A stretch of 64,000 bases of DNA. Source: Datura wrightii (lineage: Eukaryota > Streptophyta > Magnoliopsida > Solanales > Solanaceae). Both the position numbers and the translations under genes were made by a program. The notes under the pieces are model-generated. The model was not told where the DNA came from. It saw only the letters and a list, made by a program, of their open reading frames with translations, and made no database searches. Shown piece after piece: positions 34,315 to 45,074 of the stretch; the first letter of the stretch is position 1; the number at the start of each line of letters is the position of its first letter. The stretch spans positions 32,117,501 to 32,181,500 of the forward strand of contig JASDFA010000010.1 in the NCBI GenBank assembly GCA_035772735.1. The letters are read 5' to 3'.

Positions 34315-35215
34315 TTCCAAAGAGATGCCAAGATCTTAAATATAATATGATCTTACGTTACCTCTAGTTTGATCCCCAAACATTGTCCAATTATTTATGA
34401 ACCATGGATGTAAATTTTTACCTACTTGAATTACTTCAAATTATTTGAGGTACTTATTGATATAATTTGAACCATGTGTGAGATTTTAGAGCATGCTTTG
34501 GTTATGACACGTGAAAACAACTTATATGTGATCACTTAAAGCAAAATTTTTAATGTTAATTCTAACTTGTATAATCTATGTGTCATGAACTAAGTATGAG
34601 GTAAGGTAACTATATATGTTAAATCTTATTTTTTTCTGAAGAGATGCCAAGAGATTAAATATAATACGATCTTATGTGACCTCTAGTTTGATCCCAAAAC
34701 ATTATCCAATTATATATGAACCATGAATGTATGTTTTTTGCCTACTTTAATCAGATCAAGCTATTTGAGTTACTTCTTGATATAATTTGAACAATGTGTG
34801 AGTTTTCAGAGCATGTTTTGTTTATGGCACGTGAAAGAGGTTTGTATGTAATCACTTAAAGAAAAACATGCTAATGCTAACTTGTATCACCTATAAATAT
34901 GTGAAATCGGATTTGTTTTTTTTGAAGAGATGTCAAGAGCTTAAATATATTATATTCTTACGTGACCTCTAGTTTAATCCCAAAACATTATCTAATTATA
35001 TATGAACCATGAATGTATTTATTTTCTTACTTGAATTACTTCAAACTACTTGAGCTACTTGTTGATATAATTTGAACCATGTGTGAGGTTATAGAGCATG
35101 TTTTGGTTATGACACGTGAAAGAGGCTTGTATGTAATCACTTAAAGAAAAATATTGAATGCTACTACTTACTTGTATCACCTATGTGTCATGAACTAAGT
35201 ATGAGGTAAGGTAGG
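34315..35215 (+). repeat. Three-copy tandem repeat, about 0.3 kb each
   Basis: Copies begin near agagatgccaaga at 34321, 34641 and (agatgtcaagag) 34927. Each contains cctctagtttgatcc, aaacattatccaatta, gaaccatg, and gacacgtgaaa with cttgtat. Copies 1 and 3 end with gtgtcatgaactaagtatga; periods are about 320 and 286 bp. Confidence 0.88.
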
Positions 35216-38200
35216 TTAACTATGTTAACTTAACCATGATAAAATCTATCTACTGCTAATTGACATGTGCCTTCATTTAAGTGCTAGGTAATGTTGATGC
35301 TTAATTATTTTATTTCTTTGGTGCAATTTTCGTGACCTGAATCTAATATGGCATATTTCAAGAGATATCTAGAGTTTGATAGTGCATTCTAAAAGTTACA
35401 AAAAGAGATCTAAGATTTTTGAGGAGATGAATACAATAAAATCTTTAAGGACTAAAAGATTTAAGTGCCAAATCTGATAAACTAAGAGTCATTTTCTAAT
35501 TTCTTGACCGATCCATCATCTTTCATATATTGAGTTGATCTTGTGCTTTTAAGTTTGTGGTACACATTCCTGCATTTGCTAATATCATTTCTCTATTATG
35601 CATGCTCTATGACTCAAAATTAATATTTAGTACTTACTCCTATTGGTTTTTATACTGACATATTTATATATTTTTCCTGGTTTAAGATTATGACACCTAA
35701 TAAGGAATGGATGCAACTATTTCATGATCGACTTGATAATGCTTACATACTTGGGGTGGAGAATTTTTTGAATTATGTTTTTACAAAATTGAGAGGAACA
35801 CAAGAAATACGTTGTCCGTGCATCAAATGTTGTAATGCATCTTCAAGAACTCGTGAGATGGTTAGATCACATTTATTAGTATATGGAATAATTCAGAGTT
35901 AAACTTTTTGGTATCATCATGGGGAGAGGTTAGGTGAGCTACAATCAGACTCTGAATTTGTAGACGACAATGACTTTGAAAAGGATGATGATGAGGATGA
36001 AATACATGATATTTTAAGGAATTTATACCCCTCTTTCAGTGTAGAAAATGTGAACATTGGTGGTGATGATTTTGTTGAGGAGGAACCAAATCCTAAAGCA
36101 AAGCGATTCTACAGTCTCTTAAATGATTTTGAGCAACTGTTGTATGTAGGTTCAAAAGCTTCTAAACATTCTACTTTGGTTAAACTGCTTCATATTAAAA
36201 GTATTGGTCACTGGAGTAATGCATCATTTACAATGTTGTTGAAGATGCTGACGGAAGATTTATTGCCTGATGGATCAAACTTGCCAGATTCATATTATGA
36301 GGCAAAGAAGATAATTCTCCACCTTGGGCTTTCTTACAAAAAGAGAGATGCGCGTAAGAATTATTGCATGTTGTATTGGAAGGATGATAAGAGTCTCGAA
36401 TATTGCAAAGTTTGTGGTGCATCTAGATGGAAGGAGGATAAACATAATGGAGAAATAAAATCTAAATGTTGTAAAAAGATACCATGCAAGATTTTACGTT
36501 ATTTTCCTATAAAGACAAGATTTCAAAGATTGTTTATGTCCTCAAAAATATCTTCTTCAATGAGATGGAATCATGATGAAAGATTTGATGATAGAATAAT
36601 GAGTCATCCTACTAATTCAGTAGCATGGAAGACACTTGATGAACTTCACCCATGTATCGCTAGTGAGCATCGTAATGTTGGACTTGCAAGTGATGGTTTT
36701 CAACCATTTATAAGTTCCAAAAATCCGTATAGCATTTGTCAGGTGGTACTTATTCCATATAATTTACCGCCTTGGTTATGCATGAAGCGAGAGAATTTTA
36801 TTTTGTCAATGCTTATTCCCAGTCCTGAAAGTCCTGGAGATGCAATTGATGTTTATCTCCAACCTTTGATAGAGGAATTAAAGGAATTATGGGAAACTGG
36901 AGTGGAGACCTTTGATGCATCAACTAGACAGAATTTTATGTTACATGTAGCCTTGTTGTGGACCATTAATGACTTTTCAGCATATGGAAATTTGTCAAGA
37001 TGGAGTACCAAAGGAAAATTGGCTTGCCCATGTTGCAATAAAGAAACTCTTTCAATTAGGTTGAAAAAGGGTAAAACAAACAGTGTGCTATATACACCAT
37101 AGACGCTTTCTTCCTACTAATCACAGATGGCGGAATGATAAAGATTCATTTGATGGAACTAAGGAGCGGAGACTACCACCAAAAATGCTATCCAGTAATT
37201 GTATACTTGATCAAGTGGCTGATATAGATGGTTCAACACTATCAAAGCATCCAAAGACGAAGATTAAAATATCACATGAGAGTAGGGGCAATAACTGGAA
37301 TAAGAAGAGTATTTTCTTTGATCTTCCATATTGGAAAACTCTTTTAGTGCGTCATAATTTAGATGTAATGCACATTGAGAAGAACATATATGATAATATT
37401 TTAGGGACAATCTTAAATGTCAAAGGAAAAACAAAAGATACCCTGAGTTCTCGGATGGATTTGCAAGCAATGAACATAAAGAAGAATTGCATCCAATAAA
37501 GAATGGGGATGAATATGAGTTACCAAATGCATGTTACACATTATCTCCTGAAGATATGAATGACTTTTAAATTTCTTAAAGGATTTAAAGGTCCCAGATG
37601 CATTTTCATCAAATATTTCTCAGTGTGTCAACCTTAAAGATTGCAAACTTTCGAGCTCGAAAAGTCATGATTGCCATGTTATTTTACAACATTTACTCCC
37701 ACTCGTGATATGTGGTATGCTCTGTAAATTTGTGCTTGAACCACTTATTGAGTTATCTATATTTTTCAACATTCTTGGAGAAAAATATTTAAGAGTAGAT
37801 GAGCTAGAGCAAATAGAAGCCCAAATTCCTATTACTCTGTGCAAATTTGAAAAGGTCTTTGTTCCTGCATTTTATTATATGGCCCACTTGCCAATTCATT
37901 TAACTCATGAAGCTAAGATTGCTGGACCTATTCAATATCAATGGATGTATCCAGTGGAGTGATGATTATACTTTCTAAAGTGTTTTATTCATAATAGGGC
38001 TTGCCCAGAAGGCTCTATTGCAGAGGGATATTTAGCAACTGAATGTATGACCATATGTTCAAGATATTTGCATACGATGGAAACAAAATATAATCATAGT
38101 GAACGGAATTATGATGGTGGTGCTATTGAATTTGATGGAGATTTACCAATTTTTTCTCAACCTAGAAAAACATTAAGGGGTGGTGGCACACTAGGCAGTC

Positions 38201-38277
38201 TTGATTCACATGAATTTGAGCAGGCACATTTTTATATTTTGAAGAATTGTGATTAAATTCAACCATTTCTCGAGTAT

Positions 38278-38362
38278 GTAATGAATCTTTCAAATAATTT
38301 ACATTTACCTTTTCCATATTTCCTTACATAAAATGACATGTTATACTTCAAATTCTTTGCAG
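38278..38362 (+). other. Intron in TNP2-like gene
   Basis: gtaatg...tttgcag interrupts the coding sequence between EY and the RISDIEWNRQFVSWLETK exon. Borders are canonical. Confidence 0.65.
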
Positions 38363-38450
38363 AGAATTTCAAAAAAGTCCAGTTGATACCTCAAAAAGAA
38401 TTTCAGATATTGAATGGAATAGGCAATTTGTTAGTTGGTTAGAAACAAAG

Positions 38451-38530
38451 GTAAGTATGTAGTCAAGAATTTTATTTTTCAAACCAATTTCTGAATAGTA
38501 TTTGCTAAACTATGTACTTAATTTTGATAG
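38451..38530 (+). other. Intron in TNP2-like gene, second
   Basis: AAG|gtaagtatg ... ttgatag|GTTAC, between SWLETK and the exon with LLALSRGPLPCL. Canonical borders. Confidence 0.65.
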
Positions 38531-39044
38531 GTTACGTAATTACACAAACATGATGATAGTAACAAAATAAAAGATTTGCTCGCATTGTCTCGTGGTCCTC
38601 TGCCATGTTTGACAAGTTTCAAAAGCTATGTTACTAATGGATATAGGTTTCACATGCAATACCATGATAAAGGTTTGAAGACTCAAAATTGTGGAGTGGT
38701 TGTAGTTGGTGAGACAGATGAAGAGAATAAAAATATTGATTACTATGGAGAGTTAACTGAGATTCTTGAATTATAATTTACCGGTGGAAGAAGAGTGGTG
38801 TTGTTTCGATGTATATGGTTTGATGTGTATAACCAATAAAGGGGAATTAAAGTAGATGAATATGGCTTTGTAAGTGTTAACCGGCAATGGTTTTTGAAAA
38901 CAGGTGAGCCTTTTGTATTGGCCAACCAAGCATCACAGGTGTTTTATGCTAACGATCTTTTGAATAAAGGTTGGCATGTTGTACAGGAAGGTTCAACCTC
39001 GTGATTCTTTTGATATTGGGGAAAACAAGGATTATTTAGAGTAG

Positions 39045-40021
39045 CTACCGAGAATCTAGAAAGTAGTTGGATGTGGATAACTGGTTGAAGTAATTATCAA
39101 GACATGAAGAACTTAATGGGATTGAGGGATTTTATTGATTTTACAAGTTTCACTATATGATTTGCATTAAAGGATATCCTATTTGGTCACTATGTATTCA
39201 TGTTTGGTTTTTAAGTTCCCATTTTGATACAATGATGCTGAGTTGGATTCTAAATACTCTTTGATGTTTTGGTTTCTATTTTCAAGTATTTTGTTCACGG
39301 TTCTCTTATTGGTGCATATAGATGGACTATTTATCTGTAGTAGTGTAATATTTATCTGTAGTAGTGTAATATTCTTTATTTACTTCTAAAGTTAATATAT
39401 ATGTGTTTTCAAGTTTCTTTTGTTTAAATTTTTATGAATAGTCATTTTATCTTACATTACATGTAGATACTTAAATTTTGTTCATTAGTGCCTCTGTTCA
39501 CGTACAATCACGCTTAATCTTTTCTCATTAAGTCCCAATAGATGTTGGACACTTTTCACCTTTATTAAATATGATATTTTCAAATGGAATATTCATCTAG
39601 GAGCTGGCCCAACTTCTCTTTAAGTCAGGTTTTACTTGGTTATCCATTTTGGATCTGCATACCATCTACTGAAGTAAAACCACATAGTATGTTCTATACT
39701 TTGTGGCCGGTGATTGAATTTAGGTAAGGGGATATGAACCTAGAACATTGCTCACACTTTTGATAAGAACAATATCATTTTGGATGATGCATCCTAAAAA
39801 AAATTTCTAAATTTTTTAGCTGGCCTAACTTTTGAAGTAACTATATAAGAAGTTATAGAGAACTTAGCTAACCACATCACTTTGTTTTTAATTGGAATTG
39901 AAATATTGTTGATATTCTTTCATCAGATTTGGTAAATTTCTTTAATTTAATAGCATAATGGGTAAAAAAAAGTAAGATATATTCACTAACAATTACTATG
40001 CCTCTTTTGTATTAGGTTGAC
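39045..40021 (+). other. Spacer between the two CACTA genes
   Basis: AT-rich, with no supported gene. It has a short duplicated string (tttatctgtagtagtgtaat at 39330 and 39351) and otherwise nothing recognisable. Confidence 0.6.
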
Positions 40022-41781
40022 ATGAATCTATCAAAATGCCTAAACTCTGAAATGGGATCTACTTTAAAGACAAATAAACATGCTTATATTCCACCGGGTG
40101 CCTTAGCAAAGGGACTAGGAAAGAGCTGAAGATGTTTGACCTCCGTAAGAGTAAGTATTGGATAAAGAACTCCAATTGGCCAAAGTAAAATTTTAAATGC
40201 ATCAACTTCTTACTGAAATGAGCCAGCACAGAAAAGCATCTCTATACCTCCTAGTTTTAATACAATTGAAGGTGATGTTCCCCCTCGCAAGAACTTGAAG
40301 TGATGAAAGATACTCAGACAAATGAAATAAGTATTTTATCATCTCAAATAGTTATTTTTTGTTGTTAGTGTGATGAAACTCTTTTCTTTTTCTGACTTAA
40401 ATTAATTTGTAGGTTCACGTGAATCTGTGAAGGAAAAGAAAGTGAGAGGAAAGAACATTTGTAAAATTGTTTCACGACTCAAACTTGGTGAAAAATTGAG
40501 AGTCACTTTTTATCATAATCAAGTTGTTGGCCAGCATAGTACCTCATTTCCAAACCACTTGGGTATTTTAGTTCGTGATCGTAATATGTGTCCATTGCGG
40601 GTATATTCATGGAAGGACATCGAAAAAGATAAGTTAGAACACATGTGGGATGCAGTTACTGTAAGGATTTAAAGCATTAATTTGTTAAATTTATTCAATC
40701 TGAATGATGCACACAATTGTTGGTTAAATTATATTTTTCTACTTTGCTTGAAATTTTGAGTTTGATGTTTAATGATACTTGTGAAATATTGTAGGATAAA
40801 TTTGACAGTGACAACATGAATGATCATAAATAACATGTCTTGCAGCATATGAGAAGGTTATGGAATAATTGGAGAGGGTCACTACACAAGAATATGAAGT
40901 CTAAGCCATTCTGTGATGCTCTAGAAGATGTTCCAAAGGAGGTAGACAAGAGTGATTGGGAATGGCTGGTTAAGGAGCATTTTTCAAGTGAAAATTTTAA
41001 GGTAAGGCTTCATAGCTGCTATTCATTAGCATGTTATTATAAGGGGCTGACCATAATTTTGATGATGTGTTGTTAATATAGGAAACAAGTACAAGAAACA
41101 CAATCAAGAGGTCTAAGTTGACTATGCCTCATTGTACGGGCAGTAAGCCTATTAGAGAGATTATTTATGAATTGGTAAGTACATTTTGAAACTCTTTAAG
41201 TAGCCTCTTCTTTGTTAAAATGATTTATTTTTCATGTTTGTTTATATGTGAAGGCAGGCAAAGATGGTAAGCCACCTAGTATGGACACTATATTCTTCGA
41301 GACTCGTAAGAAAGCTAACAAGCTTATCGAACCAGAAACAAATGCAAAATATGTATGTGTATTGATATATTCTTTCTGAATCATTTTACATGGTTTGTTG
41401 TATAATTTTATTTTTTCTTATATATTTAAGGTTGAAATCCAAAAATTGGTTCAATATGAATTGTCCCTTACAAATATTGAGATCGTAGATAAGTGCTTTG
41501 GACCACAACGTAAGAGTCATGTAGTTGGATTTGATGGTGGGATAACAACTAAGGAGTTGAAAGGTGGCAACTCTTCAAAGGCTTCATTGTTAGATAACTT
41601 GAATGCAATTGAAAAAGAAAATGAATCACTAAAAATATGCATGGATGAGTTGGAGAATAAATGTGCACGCATGGATGAGCTAGAGAGTAAATATGAACGG
41701 ATTGCATGTGCAGTATTTGGTCATCTTTCATCACCACCATCTTCAAGTGACCAACAGATTGTACTTTTAGCAGGTCAGTAG
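40022..41781 (+). pseudogene. Second CACTA gene, Transposase_24 (Ptta/En/Spm) type
   Basis: Probable exons: 40022-40134 (stop TGA), 40414-40662, 40795-41001, 41082-41175, 41254-41353 and 41431-41781, joined by GT-AG introns. Residues include LGEKLRVTFYHNQVVGQH and VRDRNMCPLRVYSWKDIEKD, then HMRRLWNNWRGSLHK, LTMPHCTGSKPIREIIYEL and GKPPSMDTIFFETRKKANKL, which fit the Transposase_24 family. A coiled coil (LNAIEKENESLKICMDELEN) lies near the C-terminus. One in-frame stop is in exon 3 (near 40830). In En/Spm this gene class binds subterminal motifs and helps transposition. Confidence 0.82.
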
Positions 41782-42309
41782 ATTGAATTTATGTTTTTCT
41801 CTATAATGAACTTATTGCAATGTTGTTTAGTTGGAAACTTTTTGGGGAAATTTTGTTAGTTGTATAAGTTAGCAGGTTTCAACCTTTTATTCAGAGCACT
41901 GTATTTGTTCATCTCAAGGGGGTGATCTAAAATTTTAATATCACCTACACTTCCCTGCTTTATAATGGTATTAGGCCACCTTATTCTTTCCTTTTAGTCT
42001 CAGTCTTTCTTGGTCTTGTTCAGTATTAGGCCACCTACACTTCCACTTCTATCTATTTTTTTCTATTTAGTGCGTGTTGGATTTGTTACTGGATTTTGGT
42101 GAGCAGTTGGGTGTGAGTTTAAGATAGTACAGTGTTTGATTTAAAAGAAATGCAAAGGTTAACTCTATAGAATAAGCAAAGGCAAAAAACATGTCTTACA
42201 TAAACAAACCCATCAGGGTCACCATCTTATATCCAACTAAAATTATAAATAAAAACAACAGATTAAGATGTATAAAACCTAATACCTATCCTTCTACTTT
42301 ACTCATTAA
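41782..42309 (+). other. CACTA internal stretch without gene
   Basis: AT-rich. It includes a short duplicated phrase (ttaggccacctta / ttaggccaccta near 41972 and 42027). No coding signal is seen. Confidence 0.55.
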
Positions 42310-43600
42310 TTAAGCATCACTATCATCACCTTCATTTTTCTCTTCATCATTCTCAACCTGAGGGTGGTCGTCGTCCCTTTCTTCCTCATCACTCATGTTA
42401 TTTATTACGTTAGTGATAATAGCCATCACCTCTGCTTTCCTATGCATCAACTCTACATCAAAATGGCTATCTGAAATGAACCCCAACTATGTAGTCAATC
42501 ACCAAATGAGAGTAGTACAATTAATTTTTTTAAGAACAAGCAATACAAGAGAGTTTCCTATTTCATACCTACTTGTCGGATGATATCAGATAAAGTTGCC
42601 TACATTTTGGAAAGTGCAACAAACCTGATTAGTAAGAAAAGTTCATGTTCTTGTGTATTTAACACAACAAGATATCACTTACAGAGTTGAAATCCACTTA
42701 TTTCATAATATTTACAACTGCTTCATGAATTTCTTCATTGCTGAGCTTTGTCTTGGTCTTCTTGCCACTTTTTTCTTTTCCTATTCCAGAAGATTTTGAA
42801 ACAACTTTAAAAATGATATAAGATATATAAGACTAATACAAGATTTAGAATTATAATTACCTTGTATATTTATCCCTAAATACTAAATATTATAGGGGAG
42901 CATAGGATATTGGATGATCACCAAGATATTAAAATTAGTAAAATACAATTGCATATTATTTTAGTTGATTGAAAATACAGAAAGGACCACTCCACATTGT
43001 ATGATGAAACAAAAAAAAAGATTTTTATCTCAATAAAACAGGAATAAAAAGCGCATATATGAATGAATAAACAGAAAGTTACTCACTTTCCTTTTCAGAA
43101 ACCTTAGCATGAGACTTGGTTGATTATTTCTAGAACATTTTCCTTTACAAACTCATTTTCTTCTTTTGGACTTTTGTTTTCAACTTTTTGTTTCTTAGGT
43201 GTAACTAGTGAATCAACACTAGAAGCACCTCTTTTAGAAGTTTTACTTGAAGACACTTTAGTAGATTTAGTCGAGTTTTTTGGGGGATTTAGCAAGATTA
43301 TCCTTTTTCACAACTTTGGGCTTCTCTGTAACTTTGTTTCCAGAATCCTTCTTTAAAGAAACATTCCCATTGGACTTCTTTTTCTTTGGTTTCTCTTTCT
43401 CTTCCTTTTTATCTTCATCTTCCTCTTTATCTGAACCACTCTCTTCCTGATCACTTCCTATTTCATTTGCTTCCTCGTCATAATTGTCATCCCCGTATTC
43501 ATTTATGGTACTCAATGGTTCATCATCAATTTCGTCTTCCTCTATTTTAGGTGATTGCTTGCGCTTCTCCCCCTTCAGATTTTTGATATTTCTACTTTGA
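42310..43600 (-). pseudogene. Captured fragment of a DEK-like chromatin protein gene
   Basis: On the minus strand the stretch reads as several exons. Exon 1 (about 43595 to 43090) is highly charged: LKGEKRKQSPKIEEDEIDDE, then EESGSDKEEDEDKKEEKEK and VTPKKQKVENKSPKEE. Exon 2 (42808-42683) has KLSNEEIHEAVVNIMK, a stop, then VDFNS. Exon 3 (42599-42569) gives ATLSDIIRQ. Exon 4 (42470-42310) gives HFDVELMHRKAEVMAIITNV, an acidic tail and a TAA. This is the pattern of the DEK C-terminal domain (DEK_C), a DNA-binding fold of chromatin proteins. Exons 2-4 keep frame across GT-AG introns. Damage: the TAA in exon 2 and a one-base shift in an A-run near 43280. The N-terminal half is absent. It runs antisense to the transposase genes. 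Identity is by recognition only. Confidence 0.68.
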
Positions 43601-43861
43601 ATATAAGAGAATCAACTTGTGAAAACAATGTTTTCAAGTAATAGATGAAACCAAGCATAATGATATCTCCATTTCTAAATCACTTTGATGCCTTTAAGAA
43701 TTGACAATTGCTAGCAAAAACTCAAATTACTCATTTTGGTAGACCAAAGTATCATGTTTGCTAAGGAAGTAGCTCTACTCTGCAAATTTTTCCAACCTTC
43801 CTTCTATAAAGGCTACTAAGGACCCTAATGTGTCTCTAATTTCAAGTTGAAGTTATTTGCA
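43601..43861 (-). other. Flank of the captured DEK-like piece
   Basis: No exon is identified. It may be intron of the captured gene or CACTA DNA; the border of the captured segment cannot be placed by eye. Confidence 0.35.
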
Positions 43862-45052
43862 GCAAGTGCTATAAAAGAAAATTACTTATACTGCTCCAAC
43901 CGGTCATGAATACTCTCTGACTTTTATTTTTCTTGAGCTTGAGACTGGGCCAATGCATGCACCTCTGCTTGTTGCAATAAAGTTAACTACTTCTGCTACT
44001 CTTATTACTGAACAAAATGTTCTCTAAGTTTGTTACCCTTGGTGCTTGCTACTATTTGTGTTATGTTGAGTGCTTTTGTGAGTTTAAAGGTATATCTTGT
44101 TTTACATCTCTTTCCCACTTCCACTATTTGTCACTTTTTAAATGTTACATGAGGGAAAAGCTTGGGCAAAAGGTACTAGGTTCTTGTGACCCTTTAAGTT
44201 ATATCCTACATTTGCCAGTGGTAACATCTGTCTAAATATAAACTAGAAATGTAGATTTAATGCAAAACCTTCAACACCTTATATGCATCAAATAAGACAA
44301 ATATAGGAACTAAAATTCAAATGTAGAAAGTATGTAGTTACCTGTAAACTTGTGGCATTTCTTCAAGTTCATGTGACCAGATACTATACTAGAGATTAAC
44401 AATGTATACTTCCATTTTATATCCCTTGCTTTTGTCTAGTATTTTTTTACTTTGTCCAAGATGTTTGTTTATTCTATGTTGCCCAGTTTTTGAGGTTACT
44501 GCTATTACCCTGATGTCTATGAGAAAAATTACTTACATTACTCCAACTGGTCAATACTCTATGAAGTTTATTATTCTTAAGCTTGAGACTGGTCTTGTGC
44601 ATACACCTCTGCCTGTTGCAATAAAGTTAACTAATATTGTTGCTACTCTTATTACTGGACAGAGTGTTCTCTAAGCTTTGTTTCCCTCGGTGTGCTATTA
44701 TTTGTGTTATGCTGAGTGCATTTGTGGGTTTTAAGATATATCTTGTTTTACATTTCTTTCCCACTTCCATTTATCACTTCTTTGGATGCTACACATGAGA
44801 GCAAGGTTTGGACAAAAGGTACTAGGTTCCTATGAACCTTTAAGTTATACTCTACATCTACCAGTAGTAATATTTTTTTTGAGATATCTGCCAATAGTCA
44901 TATTTGTCAAATATAAACTATATTTGGACACCTTATATATTCATCAAACAGGACAGGTACAGAACAAAAATTCAAATGCAAAAAGTAACATAATTACCAA
45001 CATATTGGTGGTATTTCTTCAAGTTCAATATGACCAGATACTATGCTGATCT
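43862..45052 (+). repeat. 0.53-kb direct duplication near the CACTA right end
   Basis: Copy 1 is about 43862-44393 and copy 2 about 44514-45052. Shared blocks include gcaataaagttaacta, gctactcttattactg, tatatcttgttttaca, aaaggtactaggttc and gaccagatactat. A 120-bp spacer separates them. On the minus strand both encode a short coiled-coil-like stretch (LLQQAEVHALAQSQAQEK in copy 1), possibly another captured exon. I do not recognise it. Confidence 0.82.
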
Positions 45053-45060
45053 AGCATAAA

Positions 45061-45074
45061 TTTCGGTCGTTAAA
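45061..45074 (+). repeat. Remains of CACTA right subterminal repeat
   Basis: tttcggtcgttaaa is the inverted partner of the left-end tttaacgacc motif. The terminal TATAGTG is absent and E's LTR resumes directly. Confidence 0.75.

Larger units (their letters stand above)
31456..35686 (+). other. Presumed 5' intron of the CACTA transposase gene
   Basis: From GTAAGT (31456) to TTTAAG (35685-35686), 3 nt before the ATG at 35690. It holds two LINE fragments, a two-copy repeat, an AT tract and a three-copy repeat, each listed separately. The rest is AT-rich DNA in which I see nothing. The size (4.2 kb) is unproven. Confidence 0.4.
35690..39044 (+). pseudogene. TNP2-like CACTA transposase
   Basis: Domains in order: a transposase-associated domain (35690-35940; KEWMQLFHDRL, GVENFL, CPCIKCCN), then the TNP2/Transposase_21 catalytic region (36050-37500) with MLYWKDDKSLEYCKVCGASR, YNLPPWLCMKRENFILSMLI, IDVYLQPLIEEL and RHNLDVMHIEKNIYDNILGT. 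A DUF4218-type region follows (37705-38256; AGPIQYQWMYPVE), then a DUF4216-type region (38560-38960; TQNCGVVV, EPFVLANQASQVFYAND). Two introns are visible: 38278-38362 and 38451-38530, both GT-AG. Lesions include a TAA at 35900, frameshifts near 37075 and 37480, further stops and a shift near 38990. The protein would cut the element at its CACTA ends. Confidence 0.9.
30596..45074 (+). mobile_element. CACTA (En/Spm) DNA transposon, right tip deleted
   Basis: It begins with the diagnostic end CACTATAAGAAA at 30596, inserted in E's LTR. Subterminal motifs of the type ttcggtcgttaaa follow. It encodes two transposase-type genes (35690-39044 and 40022-41781) on the plus strand and carries a captured gene piece in antisense. 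On the right, the inverted motif tttcggtcgttaaa (45061-45074) is present, but the last ~20 bp of the terminal repeat and about 35 bp of adjacent LTR are missing, so the element can no longer move. Total length is about 14.5 kb. Confidence 0.92.

Noticed and set aside
34315..35215. Possible CRISPR-like or satellite array
   Set aside because: Only three diverged copies of about 300 bp without unique spacers; this is an ordinary tandem repeat in a plant transposon.
43120..43356. Plus-strand open frame of 78 codons
   Set aside because: It is the reverse strand of the captured DEK-like exon and has no domain of its own.
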